Part shown: one piece after another, positions 1 to 5,832 of the stretch
Numbering within the stretch: position 1 is the first letter of the stretch
How the letters are laid out: each line of letters opens with the position of its first letter
Source: Betaproteobacteria bacterium
GTDB lineage: Bacteria; Pseudomonadota; Gammaproteobacteria; Burkholderiales; SG8-39
DNA length: 6,944 nt
Reading direction: 5' to 3'
NCBI GenBank assembly: GCA_005888925.1
Contig: VBCP01000136.1
Location: forward strand, 1 to 6,944
Notes under the pieces: generated by a model
What the model saw: only the letters and a program-made list of their open reading frames with translations
Told to the model about the DNA's origin: nothing
The model's database searches: none
Position numbers and translations under genes: made by a program

Positions 1-1
1 G

Positions 2-571
2 GGCCGGGTGCGGCCCGGATTCCATGCACGTGTCGTCGATGAGCACGATGTCGAGCTCGCCGCAGGCGAGGCGGGAGAGCTCGTGCTGCGCGCCGACGAG
101 CCGTTTGCCTTCGCCACCGGCTACTTCGGCATGCCGGAGAAGACCCTGGAGGCCTGGCGCAACCTCTGGTTCCACAGCGGCGACCGCGTGGTGCGCGAAG
201 CCGACGGCGCGTTCCGCTTCATCGATCGCATCAAGGACGCGATCCGCCGGCGCGGAGAGAACGTCTCGTCCCACGAAGTGGAGCAGGTGCTGCTTGGCCA
301 CCCGGACGTCGCCGGCGCCGCCGTCTACCCGGTGCGCTCCGAGCTCGCCGAAGACGAGGTCATGGCCGCGCTGGTCGCGGCGCCCGGCCGTCGCATCGAT
401 TGCGCGGCGCTGGCGAGCTTCTGCGAATCGCGCCTGCCGAAGTTCGCCATTCCGCGCTACATCGACCTGCTGCCCGAGCTGCCGCGCACCGAGAACGGCA
501 AGGTGCAGAAGTACAAGTTGCGCGAGCGCGGCGTGAGCGCGGCCACCTGGGACCGGCTTAAATCCGCCTGA
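2..571 (+). CDS. ATP-dependent acyl-CoA synthetase, C-terminal part (5' end outside window)
   Basis: This is the C-terminal 189 residues of an AMP-forming acyl-CoA ligase (ANL superfamily), which activates a carboxylate to its acyl-CoA through an acyl-adenylate. The frame is open to the left window edge, so the GTG at 8 is not a real start. Family landmarks appear in order: a GYFGMPEKT stretch, then LWFHSGD (A7 motif; its Asp binds the ribose of AMP), then FIDRIKDAIRRRGENVS (A8 hinge), EVE, and near the end LPRTENGKVQK (A10), whose Lys after Gly is the adenylation lysine. The wording is most like the crotonobetaine/carnitine-CoA ligase (CaiC-like) branch, but the substrate cannot be told from this part. 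The TGA stop is only 5 bases from the end of the converging Bug gene, and no terminator hairpin is visible between them. Its opposite strand argues against membership in the operon to the right. Confidence 0.9.
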   Translation, partial: GRVRPGFHARVVDEHDVELAAGEAGELVLRADEPFAFATGYFGMPEKTLEAWRNLWFHSGDRVVREADGAFRFIDRIKDAIRRRGENVSSHEVEQVLLGHPDVAGAAVYPVRSELAEDEVMAALVAAPGRRIDCAALASFCESRLPKFAIPRYIDLLPELPRTENGKVQKYKLRERGVSAATWDRLKSA

Positions 572-576
572 GTGAA

Positions 577-1527
577 CTACTCCGGCTTGACGCCAGCCGC
601 CTTCAGCACCGCGCTCCATTTCGCGACTTCGGCGCGGATGAAGGCGTCGAACTCCTCGGGACTCGAGCCGACGAGCTCGAGGCCCTGGCCAGCGAGGCGC
701 GTCTTCATCTTCGGGCTCTGCGCGATCTTCGCCACTTCGCCGTGCAGGCGATTGATGATCGCTCGCGGCGTGCGCGCCGGCGCCGCGAAGCCGTACCAGC
801 CGTAGGCCTCGAAGCCGGGGAGGCCGCTCTCGGCGACGGTGGGAATTTCCGGGGCGAGCGCGGTGCGCTGCGTGCCGGTGACGGCGAGCGCCTTCAGCTT
901 GCCCGACTTCACGTGCGGCAGCGCGCTGATGTTCGAGGCGAACATCAGGGGAATGTGCCCGGCGATGAGGTCGGTGATCGCCGGCGCCGTGCCCTTGTAG
1001 TAGATCGGCGTGAGCTGGGTTCCGCTCATCATCTTGAAGAGCTCGCCGGCGAGATGCGGCGCGCTGCCGGCGTCCGAGGCGCCGTAGTCGAGCTTGCCGG
1101 GATTCGCCTTTGCCGCGGCGATCAGCTCCTGCACCGAGCTTGCGGGAAACGCGGGATGCGCCAGCAGCACCATGGATTGCTGGCCGACCATCGACACCGG
1201 CGCGAAGTCGCGCAGCGTGTCGTAAGGCAGCTTCGCCATGAGCGCCGGGTTGGTCGCGTGCGTGATGTAGATGAAGGCGAGCGTGTGGCCGTCGGGCGGC
1301 GCCTTCGCCACCAGCTCGCTGGCGATGACGGCGCTCGCGCCGGGGCGGTTCTCGATGACCACCGGCTGTCCGAGTGCTTCGGCAAGGTCTGGCGCGACTG
1401 CGCGCGCCACGATGTCGGTTGGACCGCCGGGCGGCACGCCGACCATCACCTTGATTGGCTTGGTCGGATAGCTCTGGGCGAGCGCCTGCGACACCAGGAA
1501 CAGAAGAGTGACTGCGATCTTGCTCAT
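577..1527 (-). CDS. Bug-family (TTT) periplasmic solute-binding protein
   Basis: A 316-residue tripartite tricarboxylate transporter receptor of the Bug family, which binds small carboxylates or related ligands in the periplasm. Residues 1-17 are a short Sec signal peptide with a probable cut after ALA (15-17). The mature start SYPTKPIKVMVGVPPGGPTD and the later ENRPGAS are hallmark Bug sequences, and the length is normal. The frame is open far upstream (to 2052), but this ATG is preferred because it begins the signal peptide, overlaps the upstream stop as ATGA, and has GGAG ten bases before it. It is last in the operon. No TctA/TctB-type membrane genes are visible, which is common because Bug receptors are often orphans. 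By context it may capture the compound degraded by the upstream enzymes; the ligand itself cannot be read from sequence. Confidence 0.93.
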   Translation of the reverse strand: MSKIAVTLLFLVSQALAQSYPTKPIKVMVGVPPGGPTDIVARAVAPDLAEALGQPVVIENRPGASAVIASELVAKAPPDGHTLAFIYITHATNPALMAKLPYDTLRDFAPVSMVGQQSMVLLAHPAFPASSVQELIAAAKANPGKLDYGASDAGSAPHLAGELFKMMSGTQLTPIYYKGTAPAITDLIAGHIPLMFASNISALPHVKSGKLKALAVTGTQRTALAPEIPTVAESGLPGFEAYGWYGFAAPARTPRAIINRLHGEVAKIAQSPKMKTRLAGQGLELVGSSPEEFDAFIRAEVAKWSAVLKAAGVKPE

Positions 1528-2132
1528 GCCGGCAAATCTCCGGGCAGATTGAACCGCTGGCGCGTCGTGCAATACCGGTCGGCGAACAGGCGGCCGATCG
1601 GACGGTAGTGCTCTTCCGAGATGCGCTTCGACTGCGGATCGATCACGCCTTCGCGCGCATGCACCAGCAGCATTTCGCCGAGCACCAGCTGGCGCGTGCC
1701 GCTGATCTCGAGCAGCTGATAGAGACGGCATTCGAAGCTCGCCGCCGCCTCGGCAATGCGCGGGTGCTGCACCAGCACCGCCGGCGCGGTGGTGAGTCCG
1801 GTCTGCTCGAACTCGCTTACCGTCTCGGGAAATTCCTTGCTCGAGACATGCATCGCGTTCGCGGTCGTCTCGTCGACCAGGTTGACGACGAACTCGCCGG
1901 TGCGCCGGATGTTCTTCAGCGAATGCTTCATGGCGCCGTCGCTGCGTGGATTGATGCCGATCACGCAGAGCGGCGGGTCTTCCGAGAACACGTTGAAGAA
2001 GGAGAACGGCGCGCAATTGGCGACGCCGTTCGCGCTCCAGGTCGAGATCCACGCGATCGGCCGCGGGATGACGAGGCCGATGAGCAGCTTGTAGCGCTCG
2101 TGCGCCGAGACATCGGCGAGCTTCAGGTGCAT
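1524..2132 (-). CDS. Flavin reductase-like (DIM6/NTAB, FMN-binding split barrel) protein
   Basis: A 202-residue protein of the flavin reductase-like family (PF01613/COG1853 type). Members bind FMN in a split barrel, and many hand reduced flavin to a partner monooxygenase. The fold signature is seen near the N-terminus: PRPIAWISTWSANGVANCAPFSFFN (residues about 24-48), then DPPLCVIGI and, near residue 80, a KNIRRTGEFVVNLV segment, all typical of FMN-site regions in this family. The length is normal and no break is visible. The start ATG shares one base with the stop of the preceding ABM gene (TGATG) and has no obvious ribosome binding site, so translation is probably coupled. Its stop overlaps the Bug start (ATGA). 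The family is certain; whether it is a reductase for a partner or a flavoprotein in its own right is open. Confidence 0.9.
   Translation of the reverse strand: MHLKLADVSAHERYKLLIGLVIPRPIAWISTWSANGVANCAPFSFFNVFSEDPPLCVIGINPRSDGAMKHSLKNIRRTGEFVVNLVDETTANAMHVSSKEFPETVSEFEQTGLTTAPAVLVQHPRIAEAAASFECRLYQLLEISGTRQLVLGEMLLVHAREGVIDPQSKRISEEHYRPIGRLFADRYCTTRQRFNLPGDLPA
1538..1541 (-). promoter_or_regulatory. Ribosome binding site for the Bug gene
   Basis: On the minus strand GGAG lies ten bases before the ATG at 1525-1527, inside the 3' end of the flavin reductase gene. It supports the short start that gives a proper signal peptide over the much longer open frame upstream. Confidence 0.6.
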
Positions 2133-2356
2133 CAGCCGGCGCGGGTGAAGACCTGGCGCTCGCGCGAGGCGAGAAGCGGCACCGCCTCCGCCAGGTACTT
2201 CTTGAAGTGCGGCGTCTGCTGGTGCGCCTCGAACGCCTTCTCGTCGTTGTAGATCTCGTACAGCATCACCTTGGTCTTGTCCTTCGGATCCACCAGCACA
2301 TCGAACTGCCGGCAGCCCGGCTCCTTGCGCGCTTCGCGCGCATTGTCGAGCGCCAA
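2132..2356 (-). CDS. ABM-domain (quinol-monooxygenase-like) protein, 5' end lost
   Basis: This codes for the C-terminal about 74 residues of an antibiotic biosynthesis monooxygenase (ABM) domain protein of the YgiN-like small dimeric type, usually about 95-100 residues. Visible family wording: LDNAREARKEPGCRQFDVLV, then VMLYEIYNDEKAFEAHQQTP, HFKKYL and a closing RERQVFTRAG. The first beta strand (normally a M-x-V-V-T-type start of about 20 residues) is absent. Upstream in this frame the sequence turns into an out-of-frame reading of the nitrilase gene, so the long open frame to 2581 is not real. No ATG or GTG fits; the only nearby option is a TTG at 2354-2356 without a credible ribosome binding site. 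The loss is best explained by a deletion that also removed the nitrilase stop. The stop overlaps the flavin reductase start (TGATG). The product is probably not functional as given. Confidence 0.75.
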   Translation of the reverse strand: MALDNAREARKEPGCRQFDVLVDPKDKTKVMLYEIYNDEKAFEAHQQTPHFKKYLAEAVPLLASRERQVFTRAG

Positions 2357-3282
2357 GGCGTGACTTCGGCGCCGACGCGCTCGACGATCAGGCGGTAGTG
2401 CTCCGGCCGCCGGTGCGCGGCGAAGTTGAACATGGTGCGCTTGAGATTCGCCGCCATCTCGATGTCGGCGTTGGTGCAGACGACTTCGTCCTCCTCGGTC
2501 TGCGACTTGACCGCGATCTCGCCCGTCGGGGCCACGATCACCGAGTGCCCGAACATGCGGAAGCCGTCCTCGTAGCCGCATTTCGCCGTCTCGATGAGCC
2601 AGGTCGCGTTCTGGAAGGCCATCGACTGCGCCATGATCAGGTGGTGGTGCACGCGCAGCGCCGGCGGCTCGGGATAGTGCAGATTCTCCGTCGGCGTGTT
2701 GAAGCCCAGCGCGACGATCTCCGCGCCCTGCAGTGCGAGCACGCGGAACGCTTCCGGCCAGCGCCGGTCGTTGCAGATCAGCATGCCGGTGATCGTGTCC
2801 ATGTAGCGCCAGACGCGGAAGCCGAGGTCGCCGACCTCGAAATATTTTTTCTCCAGGTGCTGGAACGCCGCCTTCGGCTTGTGGTCGGCGTGTCCTGGCA
2901 GGTGCACCTTGCGGTACTTGCCGACGAGGCGGCCGTCGGGCGCGACCAGGATGGCGGCGTTGTAGCGGTGGTTGTCGGGCGTCAGTTCCGCGTAGCCGAT
3001 GTAGAAGCCGATGCCGAGCTTCTTCGCCTCGTCGAATAGCGGCTGCGTTTCTTTCGATGGAACACTTTTTTCAAAGAACCTCGCATCGACCTCGGCCTGG
3101 TCCTCCATCCACCAGCGCGGAAAGAAGGTGGTGAACGCCAGCTCGGGGAACACGACGAACTTCGCGCCCATGGCGTGCGCCTCGCGCAGCAGGTTGACCA
3201 GCCGCTGGGTCGCCGCCGCGCGCGTATCGGAACGGTTGAGCGGGCCGAGCTGCGCGGCCGCGATCTTGAGGTGTCGGCTCAT
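2266..3282 (-). CDS. N-carbamoyl-D-amino-acid hydrolase-like nitrilase, 3' end fused out of frame
   Basis: A carbon-nitrogen hydrolase closely resembling D-carbamoylase, which cuts N-carbamoyl-D-amino acids to amino acid, CO2 and ammonia after hydantoinase action. The catalytic triad is in register with the Agrobacterium enzyme: Glu47 (VVFPELAFTTFFPRWW), Lys125 (GKYRKVHLPGH) and Cys170 (GMLICNDRRWPE). The conserved FQHLEKKYFEVGDLGF stretch (140-155) and VAPTGEI also match, and the body has no gaps. Family-like sequence runs to about residue 308 (HRRPEHYRLIVERVGAEVT), close to the usual 304. The last 30 residues (PWRSTMRAKR onward) are the neighbouring ABM gene read in the wrong frame, so the true stop is missing. 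The enzyme may still fold with this tail. The start ATG follows a small hairpin and only a weak AGG. The D-preference is inferred from family resemblance. Confidence 0.9.
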   Translation of the reverse strand: MSRHLKIAAAQLGPLNRSDTRAAATQRLVNLLREAHAMGAKFVVFPELAFTTFFPRWWMEDQAEVDARFFEKSVPSKETQPLFDEAKKLGIGFYIGYAELTPDNHRYNAAILVAPDGRLVGKYRKVHLPGHADHKPKAAFQHLEKKYFEVGDLGFRVWRYMDTITGMLICNDRRWPEAFRVLALQGAEIVALGFNTPTENLHYPEPPALRVHHHLIMAQSMAFQNATWLIETAKCGYEDGFRMFGHSVIVAPTGEIAVKSQTEEDEVVCTNADIEMAANLKRTMFNFAAHRRPEHYRLIVERVGAEVTPWRSTMRAKRARSRAAGSSMCWWIRRTRPR

Positions 3283-3301
3283 GCGCCTATTTTAGGGGCG
3301 C
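3283..3301 (-). promoter_or_regulatory. Small inverted repeat abutting the nitrilase start codon
   Basis: On the minus strand GCGCC and GGCGC pair around a CC bulge and a TAAAATA tip. The 3' arm ends directly against the ATG and contains the only Shine-Dalgarno-like bases (AGG). In mRNA this could hide the start region, or it could be a chance repeat in GC-rich sequence. It lies 17 bases past the adenylate cyclase stop but has no U-tract, so it is not a standard terminator. Confidence 0.3.
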
Positions 3302-3317
3302 CGCGCCGCCTGCTGCG

Positions 3318-4394
3318 CTAGTCGGACTCCATCGTCTGCATCAGGATCTGGACGAGAAGCTCGATGCTCGAGCGCGTCTTGCCGGTGATCGCCGTGAATT
3401 CGATGCCGCAGAAGTAGCGTAGCTCGCCCTTGGTGCTTTTCTTCACCCGGCCGTAGATGTCCGAGGCGCGGTGTCCCACAAGAGGCAGATCGACGCGGAT
3501 CTTGATCTCGTCCGATACCGCGAGCGGCTCCCGCAGCTCGACGAGCAGGCCGTGATAGCCCAGCACGCGCACCACGCCCTTGTGTACCTGCGGCATCGTG
3601 ACGTCGGCCTGGATCACCTGGTAGGAGAAGGGCAGCGCCACGTTGACGCGCGGACCCTTGCGGATCTCCCGCCGCGGCACCGCTTTCCCGAGGCTCGGGA
3701 TCTCGAGGAGCTCGCGCACCACGATCGGCTCGGACTTGCCCTTGACGTGCAGCGTGAAAGGCTCGCCGGTCTTCGCGAGGCCATTGCAGCGGCCGTGGGT
3801 GCTCTCGCTCAAGAGCACCTGCCCTCGGAGGCTGAACGCCTCGATGCGCGCCGCGAGGTTGACCTCCTCGCCGATCACGGTATGCGTCTGGTAGAGCTCG
3901 GAGCCGAGCGTACCCACCAGTACCGGCCCGGTATTGATGCCGATGCCGAGATACAGCTCGGGCAGCGCGGCGTCGCGGTGCTGCGCGTTCAAGGCATCCA
4001 TGGCGAGCTGCAACTCGAGCGCGCACGCGACGGCGCGCTGCGCGGGGTCTTTGCCCGACGGCGTCTCGCTGAAGTGCGCCATGATCGAATCGCCCATGAA
4101 CTTGTCGATCGTGCCCTCGTGGGCGAACACCACCTCGATCATCGTGACCAGGCAACGGTTCAGCACCTGCAGCACGGTTTCCGGGGGGTAGCGGTTGGAG
4201 ATCGCCATGAAGCCGCGCAGGTCCGCGAACAGGATGGTGAGTTCGCGGCGGGTGAAGCCGTCGTTGCGCTGCGGGTAGGTGGCGCCGTTGCGCAGGAGCA
4301 GCGACAGCGCCGCTTCGGCGTCGGTGCCGAGCCGGCCGCCGGTTTCGGCCGAGACCAGGCTCTGAATCCGATCTACGGTGTTCCGCAGATCCAT
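3318..4394 (-). CDS. Class III adenylate cyclase with C-terminal PilZ-like domain
   Basis: A soluble 358-residue protein with no signal peptide or membrane segment. Residues about 48-230 form a class III nucleotidyl cyclase catalytic domain that makes cAMP from ATP. The key residues are present: metal-binding Asp58 (ILFADLRGF) and Asp102 (DKFMGDS), adenine-selecting Lys98 and Thr172 (HTVIGEEVNLAARIE), and transition-state Asn179 and Arg183. Thr at the second adenine position is the class IIIb pattern. Residues about 241-350 resemble PilZ: an RxxxR (RKGPR, 245-249), a GLLVEL strand and a YFCGIEFT strand. The second c-di-GMP motif (DxSxxG) is degenerate, reading VLGYHG (277-282). This ATG is chosen over the longer open frame (to 4538) because GAAGGA lies ten bases upstream and the extension would overlap the hydantoinase end with unrelated sequence. 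It sits within the catabolic gene run, 67 bases after the hydantoinase. Confidence 0.88.
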   Translation of the reverse strand: MDLRNTVDRIQSLVSAETGGRLGTDAEAALSLLLRNGATYPQRNDGFTRRELTILFADLRGFMAISNRYPPETVLQVLNRCLVTMIEVVFAHEGTIDKFMGDSIMAHFSETPSGKDPAQRAVACALELQLAMDALNAQHRDAALPELYLGIGINTGPVLVGTLGSELYQTHTVIGEEVNLAARIEAFSLRGQVLLSESTHGRCNGLAKTGEPFTLHVKGKSEPIVVRELLEIPSLGKAVPRREIRKGPRVNVALPFSYQVIQADVTMPQVHKGVVRVLGYHGLLVELREPLAVSDEIKIRVDLPLVGHRASDIYGRVKKSTKGELRYFCGIEFTAITGKTRSSIELLVQILMQTMESD

Positions 4395-4404
4395 GCCGCT
4401 TTCT

Positions 4405-4410
4405 TCCTTC
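4405..4410 (-). promoter_or_regulatory. Ribosome binding site for the adenylate cyclase
   Basis: GAAGGA on the minus strand, ten bases before the ATG at 4392-4394, in a purine-rich leader. It is the strongest such site in the window. It sets the start and suggests the cyclase is translated independently of the hydantoinase upstream. Confidence 0.65.
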
Positions 4411-4461
4411 TTCTTATTGGCGAAGCGCGCGGATTCTTGCACATTCCGCCTGTGCCCGCTT

Positions 4462-5829
4462 TTAGAGCTCCAGCGGCGTCTCCCAGGCTTTGAGCTGAGC
4501 CACCTCCGGCACGTCGCGGCCGAGCGGCCGCAACGCATCGGAGGCCTCGCGCGCGAGGAACTTGCCGCGTCCGCGCTCGGCGCTGAGCCTGCCGTCCTCT
4601 ACGATGACCGCACCGCGTGACAGCACCGTGACCGGCCAGCCTTTCAGCTTGCGGCCTTTGTAGGGCGTGTAGCCGGTCTGGTCGCGCGTCTGCTCCACGA
4701 CCACGCTTTTCTCCGGATCCCAGATCGCGAGATCCGCATCCGCGCCGACGGCGATGGTCCCCTTGCGCGGATAGATGCCGTAGGTCTGCGCATGCCGCGT
4801 GGCGGTCAGGTTGACGAACTCCGGCAGGCTGATGCGCCCAGCGCCCACCCCGTAGGTAAAGAGCAGCGGCAGCCGCAGCTCGAGGCCCGGGACGCCGTTC
4901 GCCATCTCCTTGAACGTGGTCTTGTCGCCTTTCGGCAGTTTGCCTTGCAGACCATATGGCGCGTGGTCCGACGAGTACACATGCAGCGTGCCGTCTTTCA
5001 ATCCACGCCAGCAGGCTTCCTGCGCCGCTTCGTCTCGAGGAGGCGGGCTGCAGCAGAAGAGCGCGCCCTGCATGCCGATGTCGATGTCCTTGGCGGTGAG
5101 GAACAGATATTGGGGACAGGTCTCGCCCAGCACTTTGAGGCCGCGGGCGCGCGCCTGTCGGATCGCCTCGATGCCGTCATTCGTCGAGACGTGCACGATG
5201 AGGATCGGGCAGTCCACGAGTTTGTTGCCCTGCTTGACCATGCGGCCGGCGAGCCAGGAGATCATGCCGTGGTTCTCGGCGTGCACCATGACCAGCGCGC
5301 CGTGCTTGCGCGCCGCGGCCATCACGTCGAGGATCTGCTCGTCGTGCAGGCGCGTGCGCTCGTAGGTCATGAAGATCTTGAAGGAGCGCACTCCCGAGCG
5401 GATCGCCTCGGGCAGATGCTCGCGCAGCGTCGGCTCGTCGGGGTTGGCGATGATCAGGTGGAAGCCGTAGTCGATCACCGCTTTGGCACGAGCGCGCTCG
5501 TGATAATCCTTGAGCACGGTCTGCAGATTGTCGGCGCGATGCTGCGCGCAGAACGGGATCACGGTGGTCGTGCCGCCGTGCGCGGCCGAGACGGTGGCGG
5601 AATAGAAATCGTCCGCAGTCATCACGCCCATCGACGACAGCTGCTCGATGTGGCAGTGGCTGTCGACGCCGCCGGGAAGCACCAGCTTGCCGCTCGCGTC
5701 GATGACGCGCTTGCCCTGCAGCCCCGTACCCAGCTCGGAAATCCTCTCGCCCTGGATGCCGACGTCGGCGCGAAAGGTTTTCTCCGCCGTGGCGAGCGTG
5801 CCGCCGCGGATGACGAGATCGTGGGTCAT
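4462..5829 (-). CDS. hydA: D-hydantoinase / dihydropyrimidinase, with an internal 26-residue loss
   Basis: A cyclic-imide amidohydrolase that opens hydantoin or dihydropyrimidine rings to N-carbamoyl amino acids. As read it is 455 residues. The binuclear metal site is complete: His58 and His60 (GGVDSHCHIEQ), the carbamylated Lys151 (SFKIFMTY, with Tyr156), His183 (VHAEN), His213 (IVHVS) and Asp288 (SSDHAPY). Up to His183, positions match the Bacillus enzyme to within a residue (58, 60, 150, 183). His213 should then be near 239 and Asp288 near 315, so 26 residues are missing between Lys203 and Leu204 (bases 5220/5221), where a YHA...RP...EAEA-type segment normally sits. The downstream frame is intact. 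The start is 3 bases after the urocanase-like stop, so translation is probably coupled. Activity is uncertain given the loss. The exact ring substrate is inferred from the operon, not from residues. Confidence 0.93.
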   Translation of the reverse strand: MTHDLVIRGGTLATAEKTFRADVGIQGERISELGTGLQGKRVIDASGKLVLPGGVDSHCHIEQLSSMGVMTADDFYSATVSAAHGGTTTVIPFCAQHRADNLQTVLKDYHERARAKAVIDYGFHLIIANPDEPTLREHLPEAIRSGVRSFKIFMTYERTRLHDEQILDVMAAARKHGALVMVHAENHGMISWLAGRMVKQGNKLVDCPILIVHVSTNDGIEAIRQARARGLKVLGETCPQYLFLTAKDIDIGMQGALFCCSPPPRDEAAQEACWRGLKDGTLHVYSSDHAPYGLQGKLPKGDKTTFKEMANGVPGLELRLPLLFTYGVGAGRISLPEFVNLTATRHAQTYGIYPRKGTIAVGADADLAIWDPEKSVVVEQTRDQTGYTPYKGRKLKGWPVTVLSRGAVIVEDGRLSAERGRGKFLAREASDALRPLGRDVPEVAQLKAWETPLEL

Positions 5830-5832
5830 TGA

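Noticed and set aside
572..576. Bidirectional terminator between the converging genes
   Set aside because: Only 5 bases separate the two stops, and I see no GC-rich hairpin with a T-run around them.
742..1608. Long plus-strand open frame opposite the Bug gene
   Set aside because: Arg/Gly/His-rich translation without any family wording, lying antisense to a clearly recognised gene; a GC-rich shadow frame.
1528..2052. N-terminal extension of the Bug gene
   Set aside because: The extra sequence is the flavin reductase gene out of frame; the internal ATG has a signal peptide and a ribosome binding site.
2357..2581. N-terminal extension of the ABM gene
   Set aside because: The extra residues are an out-of-frame reading of the nitrilase C-terminal region.
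2845..2851. Homopolymer runs of T (also near 6205) as frameshift sites
   Set aside because: They encode ordinary Lys-Lys/Lys-containing stretches in intact frames of the nitrilase and urocanase-like genes; no break follows.
4429..4455. Possible stem-loops in the 67-base gap between hydantoinase and cyclase
   Set aside because: Two mutually exclusive 5-bp stems (GCACA/TGTGC and GCGGA/TCCGC) with no U-tract; too weak to call a terminator or regulator. No convincing -35/-10 pair was seen either.
3471..4493. 340-residue plus-strand open frame opposite the adenylate cyclase
   Set aside because: The translation is low-complexity Arg/Leu/Asp/His-rich and is the mirror of the cyclase codons; no motif supports it.
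4395..4538. N-terminal extension of the adenylate cyclase
   Set aside because: It would overlap the end of the hydantoinase and contributes no domain; a good ribosome binding site marks the internal ATG.
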